Shown here piece after piece: positions 1-8,650 of a stretch of 64,000 nt of DNA (the stretch's first letter is position 1; the number at the start of each line of letters is the position of its first letter). Made by a program: the position numbers and the translations under genes. Source of the stretch: Atopobium sp. BS2. GTDB taxonomy: Bacteria; Actinomycetota; Coriobacteriia; Coriobacteriales; Atopobiaceae. Below the pieces are notes generated by a model. It ran no database searches and was not told the DNA's origin. It saw only the letters and a list, made by a program, of their open reading frames with translations. The stretch spans positions 124,001 to 188,000 of the forward strand of contig NZ_JDFG01000012.1 of the NCBI RefSeq assembly GCF_000565075.1, read 5' to 3'.

Positions 1-216
1 TGCAACAATCGGTGAGAGATCAACGCCAGAAATTGGAGGAATTACGTTCCTAAACACACTGAGGTATGGCTCAACAATTTTGCCAATTGCCTCAAGAATG
101 TTCTTAACCGAATCATTTGAAACGGTAATCCAAGAGGACAGGCACCATACCACAATGCAGAAGCTGTAAATCCTCAACAAAGTATAGAGCGAGTTCAAGA
201 CATAATACGAAAACAC
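1..216 (-). CDS. yggT: YggT family membrane protein (3' end outside window)
   Basis: Partial gene running off the left edge. The 72 visible codons start at a GTG (214-216) preceded by GGAGG five bases upstream, only 12 bp after the sepF stop. The translation has a hydrophobic first segment (residues about 4-27) and then an amphipathic stretch followed by VEPYLSVFRNVIPPISGVDL, the proline-rich P-P-x-x-G-x-D-x-S-P motif typical of YggT/YlmG proteins. In Gram-positive bacteria this family sits beside sepF at the end of the dcw cluster and is thought to act in membrane or division-site organisation; its exact role is not known. Position right after sepF supports the call. Confidence 0.85.
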   Translation of the reverse strand, partial: MFSYYVLNSLYTLLRIYSFCIVVWCLSSWITVSNDSVKNILEAIGKIVEPYLSVFRNVIPPISGVDLSPIVA

Positions 217-228
217 AAAAACCTCCAG

Positions 229-912
229 TTACCTGGTAATCTCGCCCTCATCAGCAAGCTTATCAAGATCAGCCTGCGTCAAAGAGATGCCATGAGGAAG
301 TACAACAAAAACGCGGTCAGCAACTTCTTCAACAGCGCCGTCAAGTCCATAAGAAAGGCCAAAACTGAAGTCCAAAATTCTCTTAGCAACCTCAATGTTG
401 GTGTTTTTAAAGATAAGGACAACTGGCTGACCAGTACGAACACGACGAACTACCGACTGAACATCATCATAAGAAACAGGACGAAGAACGTATGGTGGCA
501 GCTGTCCGGAATAGCTTGTACGGCTCACAGGACGAAGACCAATATCACCAGGAGTTGGCAGATTTGGGCTCACAGTATGCTCGTAAGAAGGAGTGTATCC
601 GGAAGGCTCCTGACGAGATGCATACGCAGAAGCGCGCGAACGCATATCCTGCTGAGGATTGTAAGAAGCGGCTGGATTAGTGCTGATTGGCTTGCCAGAG
701 CGCGTATACACAGAAACGCTCTCTGCCTCTGGTCTGGATGGATTGCCCAGTAGTCTGTTGGAAGCGCCTTGCTGTGCACGATCATCGTACGAACGTGGAG
801 AAGCTCCGTCTACCTCGTCATAGCCTTCGTCGCCATAATACTCATCATCGTAGTACTCATCGTCCTGACCACCACGAAGCTTTGCTCTTAGCGTATCAAG
901 AATGCTCATCAT
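229..912 (-). CDS. sepF: Cell division protein SepF
   Basis: 227 residues. SepF is a membrane-binding partner of FtsZ; in Actinobacteria lacking FtsA it is the main tether of the Z-ring. Visible are an N-terminal amphipathic membrane helix (MMSILDTLRAKL), a tyrosine- and acid-rich linker (about 18-35), a long polar disordered region, and the conserved C-terminal SepF domain from about residue 140 (RPVSYDDVQSVV, GQPVVLIFKN, DFSFGLSYGLDG). Two ATGs lie in tandem at the start; AAAGG is suitably spaced for the first. Downstream of ftsZ, pgeF and yggS, in the classical Gram-positive ftsZ-yggS-sepF-yggT order. No ftsA is present in this window, which fits SepF as the tether. Confidence 0.95.
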   Translation of the reverse strand: MMSILDTLRAKLRGGQDDEYYDDEYYGDEGYDEVDGASPRSYDDRAQQGASNRLLGNPSRPEAESVSVYTRSGKPISTNPAASYNPQQDMRSRASAYASRQEPSGYTPSYEHTVSPNLPTPGDIGLRPVSRTSYSGQLPPYVLRPVSYDDVQSVVRRVRTGQPVVLIFKNTNIEVAKRILDFSFGLSYGLDGAVEEVADRVFVVLPHGISLTQADLDKLADEGEITR

Positions 913-970
913 TGTGCCTTTCTGTAACGCACGTAACTTCTTACTACTGTATCAAAAACTTGCAACTATT

Positions 971-1732
971 TTAGTGCCCACTCAACGTATAGGCTGGGTC
1001 AAACAATACTCGACCCAGGCGAATAGTAGTAGAACCCTCTTCAATGGCATACGTAAAGTCATCACTCATGCCACAAGAAAGAACATCTAACTTCAAACCA
1101 ACTTGTTGGCTCAAGCAATCACGCAATTCTCGAAGTCCTGAGAATGTTCTCTTTGCGCGCTCTGAATCATCTTTTGGTGCCATAGTCATCAGACCTACAA
1201 CAGAAATGTGAGGAAGCTCAACAATCTTTTGAATAGACTCTGACACTTCTTCTGGCGAGAAACCCGATTTTGAGGCTTCAGCGGAGACGTTTACCTCAAG
1301 GAGAACAGACTCCTCAGTACCCTTCACCTCAGCACGCTTTGAAACCGCCTCTGCAAGGTGCTCGGAAGAAATTGAATGAATGTAGCGAACCTTGCCAACT
1401 ACCTGGTTAATCTTGTTCTTCTGAAGATTACCAATCATGTCAAAAGATATCTCAGACGCAAAAGGAGCCTCAGATAAACACGTCAGTTTATGTGTCAGCT
1501 CTTGTGGGCGATTCTCGCCAAAAACCCTATAGCCTGCCTTATAAGCTGCAAGGACAGCCTCAACAGGAACGGTTTTGGAGACAGCTACAATTTCAATCTC
1601 AGAGGCGCTTCTGCCGGACTTTTTTGCAGCATCCGCCACAAGTGACTCAATCTGAGCTCTACGAGCCTTTATAAACTCAAGATATTCGTCTGAATCGTAC
1701 GCCATAGCCATCATCTCTTGCGGTGAATACAT
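971..1732 (-). CDS. yggS: PLP homeostasis protein, YggS/PLPBP family
   Basis: About 253 residues. Fold type III PLP-binding protein that buffers pyridoxal phosphate and affects amino and keto acid balance; no catalytic activity is known for the family. The PLP-lysine lies in VAVSKTV (about residue 53); FGENRPQEL, HMIGNLQKNKIN-like and SCGMSDDF-like motifs follow, the last with the serine and glycines that hold the phosphate. I chose the ATG at 1732; a TTG immediately upstream and ATGs at codons 8-9 are alternatives because no strong Shine-Dalgarno sequence decides it. Sits between pgeF and sepF, the usual dcw-end position. Confidence 0.92.
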   Translation of the reverse strand: MYSPQEMMAMAYDSDEYLEFIKARRAQIESLVADAAKKSGRSASEIEIVAVSKTVPVEAVLAAYKAGYRVFGENRPQELTHKLTCLSEAPFASEISFDMIGNLQKNKINQVVGKVRYIHSISSEHLAEAVSKRAEVKGTEESVLLEVNVSAEASKSGFSPEEVSESIQKIVELPHISVVGLMTMAPKDDSERAKRTFSGLRELRDCLSQQVGLKLDVLSCGMSDDFTYAIEEGSTTIRLGRVLFDPAYTLSGH

Positions 1733-1809
1733 CAATATCTTACGTAACGTTTAACGACTTTTGTCGTAGACCTAAACACCTTCTCCGATAGCGCTAAACG
1801 TCTTCTACC

Positions 1810-2619
1810 CTACTTTGACGCCATGTAAGCAACAGCCGCGTGTCTTCCGCACTTGCCATGCTCTGCTCGGTACGAGAAGAACCGCTCAGTTGTAGAGGCG
1901 GTCGAGTCAGTAACCTCTTCAATAGCAGACGCGCGTACACCAGCATCTACCAGTGCGGCTCTGACGGCATATCCAAGATCTAAGTACCTCTCGCCAGATG
2001 CACGGTCTACAACGCCGGGACCAAACTCTTGTGAGAACATCTGAATGAGCTCAGGAGAAACCTCGTAGTCAGCGCCGCCAATGTGCGGACCAATATAGGC
2101 TTTGACCTCAGAAGACTTGGCGCCAGTTGCCTGGCAAAGCGCCTCGGTTGCGCGCGCAGAAATGCGGGCAATTGTGCCTTTCCAGCCAGAATGCGCCACC
2201 GCAAATCCGCCGGGAGCTACAAGAATTACGGGCACACAATCGGCAAACGCCAACATCACAGGCGTATTTTGAACCGTACATACTATGGCGTCTGCACCAG
2301 CTTCTGCCTCAGCTTGAGCCTGTTCAAAAGCCTCTGATGTATTGGAAGTCAGACAAACTACCTTGCTTCCGTGCACCTGATGAGGAATAAGCAGTTGCGA
2401 GAAAAGCTTGCCAGCTCCAAGAGCCTCTAAGACCAGCTGGCGGTTCTTTTGCACCTGTTGCAGATTGTCTCCACACCTACTGCCTAGATTGAGGGAACTA
2501 AACTCCCCTTCTGAAAAACCGCCAGTACGCTCAGTAAATGCGAGCGTGACCCCGCATGGAACCTCAGGATCCATGAGCAGGGTCACGCCGTGTAAGCACT
2601 GTCTATTCAGCGCGCACAT
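1810..2619 (-). CDS. pgeF: PgeF/YfiH family multicopper polyphenol oxidase-like purine nucleosidase
   Basis: 269 residues, full length for the family. YfiH/LACC1-like proteins have been shown to act on purine nucleosides (adenosine deamination and phosphorolysis) and to edit peptidoglycan precursors. The metal-binding His-Cys-His set is visible: HQVHGSKVV (about 81-89), FADCVPVILV (about 125-134) and VAHSGWKGTI (about 140-149), followed by GPHIGGADYEV. The ATG is two bases after the ftsZ stop, so it is very likely cotranslated with ftsZ; a second in-frame ATG lies at codon 16. Its place between ftsZ and yggS is conserved in many Gram-positive genomes and fits a cell-wall quality-control role. 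Confidence 0.9.
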   Translation of the reverse strand: MCALNRQCLHGVTLLMDPEVPCGVTLAFTERTGGFSEGEFSSLNLGSRCGDNLQQVQKNRQLVLEALGAGKLFSQLLIPHQVHGSKVVCLTSNTSEAFEQAQAEAEAGADAIVCTVQNTPVMLAFADCVPVILVAPGGFAVAHSGWKGTIARISARATEALCQATGAKSSEVKAYIGPHIGGADYEVSPELIQMFSQEFGPGVVDRASGERYLDLGYAVRAALVDAGVRASAIEEVTDSTASTTERFFSYRAEHGKCGRHAAVAYMASK

Positions 2620-2621
2620 GT

Positions 2622-3758
2622 TTAGATGCGGCTACGCTTAAGGAAGTCTGGAATATCAAACTCTTTCTCATTAGAAGAGTTGTTGGTGCGAGCAGGCTGT
2701 GGCTGAGCAGCTACAGGACGAGTTGGCTGTGGCTGAACAGGACGACTTGGACGGGTGGTACTCTGAGTGTTCAGAGTTGGAAGCTGCTGCTGAACGTTAG
2801 AGTCATTGAAACCAGTTGCAATAACGGTTACGCGAACCTGATCGCCCAGGGACTCATCAACAACAGTACCAAAGATGATGTTTGCATCAGGATCAACGTT
2901 CTTAGCAACCAGGTCAGCTGCCTCGTTAATCTCCTGAATACCAAGGTCTTTGTTACCAGCAATGGAGAGAAGAACGCGGGTTGCACCCTCGATGGAGCTC
3001 TCAAGCAGGCGGCTAGAAATTGCCTCAGTTGCAGCATCAGCAGCGCGGTTATCACCAGCAGCAATACCAATGCCCATCATTGCGCTACCTGCGCCCTTCA
3101 TGATGGTGCAGACGTCTGCAAAGTCGAGGTTGATCAGGCCAGGAACAGTGATGAGGTCGGTAATACCCTGGGTTCCCTGGCATAGAACATCGTCAGCCAT
3201 GCGGAATGCCTCAAGCATAGTGGTCTTCTTCTCAGAAAGATCAAGCAGACGATCGTTTGGAATAACAATGAGCGTATCAACATTCTCGGAAAGAGTCTTG
3301 ATACCGTCAGCTGCAGAACCATAACGACGACGGCCCTCGAAGGAGAATGGTTTAGTAACAACGCCAACGGTCAGTGCGCCAACGTCATTCTTTGCAATAT
3401 CAGCAACAACTGGAGCAGCGCCGGTACCAGTACCGCCACCCTCGCCAGCAGTAATGAAGACCATATCAGCGCCAGCAAGTGCAGCCTTAATCTCGTCGCG
3501 GCTATCCTCTGCTGCCTCTTTACCAACCTCAGGGTTAGCGCCAGCACCAAGACCCTTGGTGATGTCAGTACCGATGTGAACCTTAATGTCAGCATCGGAG
3601 ATTGCAAGAGCCTGTGCATCGGTGTTTACAGCAACGAACTCAACGCCACGGATGCCTTCTTCAATCATGCGGTTGACAGCGTTAGTTCCGCCGCCACCAA
3701 CGCCAACAACCTTGATAACAGCAAGATAGTTGTTAAGGGTATCGGTGTCCTTAATCAT
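2622..3758 (-). CDS. ftsZ: Cell division protein FtsZ
   Basis: 378 residues. Tubulin-like GTPase that polymerises into the Z-ring. The GTP-binding loop [13 protein letters not shown] lies near residues 19-31 and the tubulin signature GGGTGTG at 107-113. The catalytic T7-loop region (INLDFADV) is present. A proline/glutamine-rich linker follows residue about 325, and the protein ends in the conserved C-terminal peptide [10 protein letters not shown] that binds SepF and other partners. The ATG at 3758 has AGGAGGAAGAC upstream. It is separated from ftsQ by about 250 bp containing its own likely promoter, so it can be expressed apart from the upstream mur genes. Confidence 0.98.
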   Translation of the reverse strand: MIKDTDTLNNYLAVIKVVGVGGGGTNAVNRMIEEGIRGVEFVAVNTDAQALAISDADIKVHIGTDITKGLGAGANPEVGKEAAEDSRDEIKAALAGADMVFITAGEGGGTGTGAAPVVADIAKNDVGALTVGVVTKPFSFEGRRRYGSAADGIKTLSENVDTLIVIPNDRLLDLSEKKTTMLEAFRMADDVLCQGTQGITDLITVPGLINLDFADVCTIMKGAGSAMMGIGIAAGDNRAADAATEAISSRLLESSIEGATRVLLSIAGNKDLGIQEINEAADLVAKNVDPDANIIFGTVVDESLGDQVRVTVIATGFNDSNVQQQLPTLNTQSTTRPSRPVQPQPTRPVAAQPQPARTNNSSNEKEFDIPDFLKRSRI

Positions 3759-3895
3759 GTCTTCCTCCTTGAGGCACGCTTGTGCCCGTTTGTCCCGGAG
3801 CGCGACTGCGCTTAGGCTACGTTTATGCGCTCGCAGAACCGCTGTATAAAACCCTAAACCTCAAGTTAAGGCTTACGCTTCATGCAAAGCGGGGT

Positions 3896-3925
3896 ATATT
3901 TGCACAACTGACCCATACAAGTCAA
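3896..3925 (-). promoter_or_regulatory. Candidate ftsZ promoter
   Basis: On the minus strand TTGACT (3920-3925), an 18-base spacer, then AAATAT (3896-3901), about 140 bp before the ftsZ start. This gap is the only sizeable one within the dcw cluster. Only the minus-35 is a good match; a TTATAC nearer the gene is another possibility. Confidence 0.35.
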
Positions 3926-3983
3926 ATAATATGTAGAAATTGTGAAGAAACCTGGTAAACGGTAGGAAACTATTCCCTAACGG

Positions 3984-4000
3984 CGCGCATTGTCTGCGCG
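3984..4000. repeat. Short GC-rich hairpin after ftsQ
   Basis: Inverted repeat CGCGCA / TGCGCG with a 5-base loop starting just after the ftsQ stop. No run of T follows on the minus strand, so it may slow or process the transcript rather than terminate it. The rest of 3759-4005 holds only the possible ftsZ promoter. Confidence 0.4.
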
Positions 4001-4005
4001 TTTAC

Positions 4006-5064
4006 CTACGAAACACCAGAACCAGACTGAACATTTCCGGTAGAAACTCGCCTATAGGTTGGGCTTGCAGGTGTTCTTACGTTCAAGTACGTAAGCTCTC
4101 CTGGGAACTGCTTAAGCATTGCCAGAATCACTTTTTCTTTGTCAGCAATCTGTGTTGGAGAGCCTAGGGCAACCTGTACACCATTGGTTAGGGTGACAGA
4201 AATAGCATCAACGCTACTTGCTGAGTAACTCACAATTTGCGAAGTAAGCTCTGATGAGAACGTAGACTGATACTGCATAACCGCTTGAATTTCTGCGTCT
4301 GTTGCTGTGGTGCCTGCTACAGGAGAAACTGTTGCAGGAACATCGGTAATCAGTAGCTCACCTTCTGAGGTTGCCTTCTCAAGCGCAACGGTAGCGGTAG
4401 TTTTTCCTTCTGGTACGTTGAGCTGATCTGCCTCTAGCCAGACGTTATTCTCGCCCAAATACCATGCAACGGGACCAGAAGAAAGCGCCACTATAGCTGT
4501 GACCTTACGCTCTGTGATAGTAATGCGCAGCGTATTGGGGAACTGCCTCTCGTACGTTGCAGAAGCTACCCAAGGATCCTTCTGTAGTTCTTGGGTAATA
4601 AGGGATTCATCCATATTAAGCAGCGTTGTTCCCTCTTCTACTGCAATGAGCTTTTGAATTTGCTCGTTTGAGACGTGCTCTGTTGGCTCTACCTGAATGT
4701 TGGTAATAGCAAAGACTGAGGAAGAACGTAGGACGAGAAAAGCAATGCCAGCGAGAAGGGCAAGGCTAAGCAAAACGATAAAGGCCGTGCGTACTGCCTT
4801 AAACGATACCTTTCTGCTGTGTTTAATGCGCTCAGCTCGAGCTTGAGCTGCAGTTTTTGTAGCGTTATTTGGCTTTTTAGTAGAAATCTTTTTAGCAGAA
4901 GGCTTGGCGTCAGAAGCTGTAGCCTCAACCTTTGGCTTAGGCTTAAACGCCTTGCTCATAAAAGAAGGCTTAGTAGCCCCTGCCGTCTGAGCAGCACCAG
5001 ACGATAAAGGCTCCCTTTTTGTGCCCTTACGGCGTGTTGTTTGCTTTGAAGTATCTTCTGCCAT
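4006..5064 (-). CDS. ftsQ: Cell division protein FtsQ (POTRA domain)
   Basis: 352 residues. Bitopic divisome protein that links early and late division proteins. Architecture: a long basic, Lys/Ala-rich cytoplasmic tail (1-90), one membrane helix (about 92-112), a POTRA domain (FAITNIQVEPTEHVSNEQIQKLI onward, about 115-185) and a FtsQ/DivIB C-terminal domain ending with the conserved YLNVRTPASPTYR-type segment. The ATG at 5064 was chosen because AGGGA lies just upstream and it begins 7 bp after the murB stop; a longer reading would overlap murB. The order murB-ftsQ-ftsZ matches Actinobacteria, with no ftsA between ftsQ and ftsZ. Confidence 0.92.
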   Translation of the reverse strand: MAEDTSKQTTRRKGTKREPLSSGAAQTAGATKPSFMSKAFKPKPKVEATASDAKPSAKKISTKKPNNATKTAAQARAERIKHSRKVSFKAVRTAFIVLLSLALLAGIAFLVLRSSSVFAITNIQVEPTEHVSNEQIQKLIAVEEGTTLLNMDESLITQELQKDPWVASATYERQFPNTLRITITERKVTAIVALSSGPVAWYLGENNVWLEADQLNVPEGKTTATVALEKATSEGELLITDVPATVSPVAGTTATDAEIQAVMQYQSTFSSELTSQIVSYSASSVDAISVTLTNGVQVALGSPTQIADKEKVILAMLKQFPGELTYLNVRTPASPTYRRVSTGNVQSGSGVS

Positions 5065-5071
5065 ATCTTCC

Positions 5072-5986
5072 CTATGCCCCAAAACCCAGAAGTTTAACCT
5101 CTGGCTGAAGATCAATATCAAACTTTTCTTGGACCGCATCGTGTGCTCTGCGCATAAGTGCAATGACATCTGAGGCGGTGGCGTTACCGGTATTCACAAT
5201 AAAGTTGGCATGAACATCAGAAATTTGTGCGCCGCCCTCAGTAGCTCCCTTAAGACCACACTCTTCAATAAGTGCACCAGCAGACCTACTACCTGGATTC
5301 TTAAAAACAGAACCGCAGCAAAGCTGACCAGTTGGCTGAGTATTTCTTCTACGCTGCAAGAGTGTATCCATGCCAAGAGCAACTTTAGGACGATTAGATG
5401 CTGTCAGCGCAAACGTTGCCTCAAGAATGATCTCATCTGGAGCAAACGTGGTATAGCGATAACCCCATTCAATCTCGGAGGCATCGTAGCGTATAAGACC
5501 CTTACCAGGCTTAAGTACCACGCAATCACGGACGGCTTTACCAATCCAATCATGCCTGGTACCTGCATTCATCGAAAGAGCGCCGCCGATAGTTCCGGGG
5601 ATACCAGCACACATTTCAAGGCCAGAAAGACCTGCTTTCATAGCCTCATTGCAAACGCGTGCCGTAAGTGCACCTGCACCTGCAGTAATGAGGTTATTCT
5701 CGCCAACTGAAATGGTAGAAAGCTCATCGTCAAGCACAATAACGCAGCCGTTGTAGCCCTTATCAGAGACAAGGATGTTTGAACCTTTACCCAAAAGCAC
5801 CCAATCAACTTTATTAGCTGCAAGCACCTCAAGCACACGCACCAACGCCGCATGGCTGTGAACAGCAGCAAAAAGCGACGCCTTACCACCAATCCTAAAG
5901 GAGGTATGGTGGCTCAGCGGCTCATCTTGCTTGATTGTTGCATCAAGGGCCCCAGAAAGGCTTACATAGGCGTTAAACAAGCTCAC
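5072..5986 (-). CDS. murB: UDP-N-acetylenolpyruvoylglucosamine reductase MurB
   Basis: 304 residues. Reduces UDP-GlcNAc-enolpyruvate to UDP-MurNAc with NADPH and FAD, the last step of UDP-MurNAc synthesis. FAD-binding signatures TSFRIGGKASL, LLGKGSNILVSDKGY and GAGALTARVCNEAMKAGLSG are present; the catalytic serine lies in CGSVFKNPG, typical of type II MurB. I chose GTG 5984-5986 with AGGG eight bases upstream, 10 bp after murC; an ATG at 6046 would overlap murC by about 50 bp. Immediately followed by ftsQ. Confidence 0.93.
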   Translation of the reverse strand: MSLFNAYVSLSGALDATIKQDEPLSHHTSFRIGGKASLFAAVHSHAALVRVLEVLAANKVDWVLLGKGSNILVSDKGYNGCVIVLDDELSTISVGENNLITAGAGALTARVCNEAMKAGLSGLEMCAGIPGTIGGALSMNAGTRHDWIGKAVRDCVVLKPGKGLIRYDASEIEWGYRYTTFAPDEIILEATFALTASNRPKVALGMDTLLQRRRNTQPTGQLCCGSVFKNPGSRSAGALIEECGLKGATEGGAQISDVHANFIVNTGNATASDVIALMRRAHDAVQEKFDIDLQPEVKLLGFGA

Positions 5987-5996
5987 AGCAAAGGCC

Positions 5997-7412
5997 CTAG
6001 TTGCTCTGAAGACGCTCTTTGAGTGCGCGGATAAACATTGGACCAATCTGAGTGACGTCTCCTGCGCCCTGAGTAATCAGCAAATCTCCTGGCTGAACCG
6101 TATCAAGAAGGTCGGCGATAAGATCGCGGCGAGAAGGGATATAGCGCACGTCAGGAACAGTATTGGCAGCCTGAACTCTTAAAGAGACGGTCTTGCCTGA
6201 GACACCTGGAATAGGAAGCTCACCTGCGGAGAAGACATCCATGACGCGCAACACGTCAATGCCGTCAAATGCGTGAGCAAACGAATCTGCCAAGTCCTGT
6301 GTTCTGCTATAGCGATGTGGCTGGAAAACAACAACAACACGCTTAAAGCCAAGAGGAAGAGCTGCAGACATGGTTGCTGCAATCTCGGTTGGATGATGGC
6401 CGTAATCGTCTACGACGGTAATACCGTTGATGTCGCCTACGTGCGTAAAGCGACGGCGTGCGCCCTTGAACTGGGAAAGCGCTGCTGCGGCCTGGTCAAG
6501 ATCAAAGCCAAGAGCATCAGCAACAGCAATTGCAGCGGTTGCGTTTGCAACATTGTGCTTACCAGGATTAGCTGGAAGTACCACAGAGATAGTCTGACCA
6601 GAAGGAGTCTTGATGGTAAGAGGATTCTCAATACCAGCTTTTCTCTCCTCCTGTGTGCAAACAAAATCGCAGCTTGAATCAAAGCCGTAGGTTACTACGT
6701 GCCTACCAGTTGACTGAGCAAGTTCAACGTAATGAGGATTATCGCCGTTGATAACAACAGTTTCTTCCTTATCAAGCAAGCTCATAAACTCACAGAAGGT
6801 CTTCTCGATATTCTCTAGAGAGCCGTAGTGGTCAAGGTGATCTGCCTCAATATTGGTGACAACAACCACGTTAGGGTTAAGGAACATAAACGAACCGTCA
6901 GACTCGTCCGCTTCGCAGACAAAATACTGGCCATTACCGTTTTTACCGTTGGTGTCGTAGCCCTCAACAACGCCACCTATCAAAAATGATGGATCAGCGC
7001 CAAGCTTGTCCAGCATGGTAGCAACCATAGAAGATGTGGTGGTCTTGCCGTGAGTGCCCGCAACAGCAATGGTCTTGCGGCCGCGCGACAAATACGAGAG
7101 CATCTTAGCGCGAGGCCAAATAGGAATGGAAAGCTCACGTGCGCGAATGACCTCTGGGTTTGTCTCTGGGATTGCGGTAGAGGTAACAATGACATCAGGC
7201 ATCACAGCGTCAATAGTGGCTGCGGTGTGGCCGATGCTTACCTGAATACCTGCATCTTCAAGCTCTCTAACATAATGCGAGCTCTTTAGATCGGAGCCGG
7301 TAACGGTGCAGCCGCGCTCGTGCAGAACAAGCGCAATTCCGCTCATACCTGCGCCACCAATTCCAATAAAATGTGCACGCGAGATGGTCTTCTCGCCCAT
7401 GGAATCTGCCAT
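5997..7412 (-). CDS. murC: UDP-N-acetylmuramate--L-alanine ligase MurC
   Basis: 471 residues. Cytoplasmic ATP-dependent ligase adding L-Ala to UDP-MurNAc. Seen: N-terminal Rossmann motif HFIGIGGAGMSGIA (about 14-27), the ATP-binding loop VAGTHGKTTT (about 117-126), the central Mur ligase block EADESDGSFMFLNP and VVVTNIEADHLDHYG, and the C-terminal domain with VVDDYGHHPTEI. The ATG at 7412 follows GGAAAGG by seven bases; an upstream in-frame ATG at 7466 lacks such a site. Lies between murG and murB. Confidence 0.96.
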   Translation of the reverse strand: MADSMGEKTISRAHFIGIGGAGMSGIALVLHERGCTVTGSDLKSSHYVRELEDAGIQVSIGHTAATIDAVMPDVIVTSTAIPETNPEVIRARELSIPIWPRAKMLSYLSRGRKTIAVAGTHGKTTTSSMVATMLDKLGADPSFLIGGVVEGYDTNGKNGNGQYFVCEADESDGSFMFLNPNVVVVTNIEADHLDHYGSLENIEKTFCEFMSLLDKEETVVINGDNPHYVELAQSTGRHVVTYGFDSSCDFVCTQEERKAGIENPLTIKTPSGQTISVVLPANPGKHNVANATAAIAVADALGFDLDQAAAALSQFKGARRRFTHVGDINGITVVDDYGHHPTEIAATMSAALPLGFKRVVVVFQPHRYSRTQDLADSFAHAFDGIDVLRVMDVFSAGELPIPGVSGKTVSLRVQAANTVPDVRYIPSRRDLIADLLDTVQPGDLLITQGAGDVTQIGPMFIRALKERLQSN

Positions 7413-7493
7413 AAGAGAGCCTTTCCAAGTATTGTTATCGTTTGAGTCTTGGACATTCCAAGACATGTTTACTCTAACGCAAAACCGAATGTT

Positions 7494-8627
7494 TTATGCG
7501 CCACAAACGGCACTTTCCACAGCGTCAGCCACAAGAGATGCGGCACTGCGCTGGTCAAGTGTAGCGGCTGCCTCGGAAAGCTTTTTGCGCTGGTCCGCGT
7601 TATCTACCAGCTCAAACAGAGCTGTCGAGAAGGTCGTGGTGCCCACCTGGTTATCTGGCACCAGAATAGCTGCTCCCGCGTCCGACAACAGGTGTGCGTT
7701 AGTAGTCTGATGATCTGCTGTTGCCAGAGGGTACGGCACCAAAATGCTGGGGAGCTCAAGCGCTGCAATCTCGGCTACAGAAGATGCTCCGGATCGAGAA
7801 ACCACCAGGTCAGCCGCAGCAAGGGTGGCACCCATGTTGGAAATGTAGGGCTTAACCTCCCAGCGAGCAGCCTCCTCGTCAGAAAGCTTCATAAGCGAGA
7901 CAACCTCGTCGTAGAGCTTCTGACCTGTTGACTGGATGATGCGCAGGTTAGGACGGGCAAGAAGCTCCTGCTTAAGCGCAGCAAACGTCTCGTTGATACT
8001 ACGAGCGCCCAAACTACCGCCAAAGATGAGCAGCAATGTCTGGTTGTCTGCAATACCCAACTCCTGCCTCGAGGCGGCTCTGTCAGCAGAAAGAACACTC
8101 TTACGTACAGGATTACCGGTAACCACAATGGTGTCTTGAGCCTTTACGTGACCCTCAAAAGCCTTACGAGCCTCTGGGAACGCAATGCACACCTTAGATG
8201 CTTTACCAGCAGATACACGGTTAGCAAGACCGGTTACTGAGTTCTGTTCGTGAATCAAATAGGGGATGTGTAGCTTTGCACAAAGCTGAAGCAAAGGCAG
8301 CTCTACGTAGGCACCAAAGCCAATAGCAACATCGGGGGCACCATGCTCTTTAAAGCGCTTGTGCAGCTGCATCTTTGCGCGCTCAAGATTGTATGCCGCA
8401 CTTATGAGCGTCCAAGGACGTCTGCGATCAAAGCCATTTACATGGATAGATACCAGCTCAAATCCTGCCTCAGGTACCAGCGTACCTTCAAGCTTGTTGG
8501 GCTGACCGTAAAACGTAACCTGGTGGCCGCGCTCACGAAGCTCCTCAGCTAGAGCCAGAGCTGGGTTAATGTGACCAGCGGTTCCACCTGCAGCAATTGC
8601 AACAGAGAGTTTCTTCTGTTCTGCCAT
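7494..8627 (-). CDS. murG: UDP-GlcNAc:undecaprenyl-PP-MurNAc-pentapeptide transferase MurG
   Basis: 377 residues. Peripheral membrane GT-B glycosyltransferase converting lipid I to lipid II. The N-terminal glycine loop AAGGTAGHINPALALAEEL, IHEQNSVTGLANR (acceptor side) and the second-domain loop LLIFGGSLGARSIN are visible, as is the donor-binding LVVSRSGASSVAEIAALELPSILVPYPLATADHQ block. Two in-frame ATGs compete; the second (8627) has AGGAG at the right distance, while the first would have none. Downstream of ftsW as usual. Confidence 0.96.
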   Translation of the reverse strand: MAEQKKLSVAIAAGGTAGHINPALALAEELRERGHQVTFYGQPNKLEGTLVPEAGFELVSIHVNGFDRRRPWTLISAAYNLERAKMQLHKRFKEHGAPDVAIGFGAYVELPLLQLCAKLHIPYLIHEQNSVTGLANRVSAGKASKVCIAFPEARKAFEGHVKAQDTIVVTGNPVRKSVLSADRAASRQELGIADNQTLLLIFGGSLGARSINETFAALKQELLARPNLRIIQSTGQKLYDEVVSLMKLSDEEAARWEVKPYISNMGATLAAADLVVSRSGASSVAEIAALELPSILVPYPLATADHQTTNAHLLSDAGAAILVPDNQVGTTTFSTALFELVDNADQRKKLSEAAATLDQRSAASLVADAVESAVCGA

Positions 8628-8650
8628 GCAATCCATCTCCTAGAAATCAG

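Noticed and set aside
5987-6046. Longer murB start overlapping murC
   Set aside because: No ribosome site and extra residues unlike the family; the GTG at 5986 fits better.
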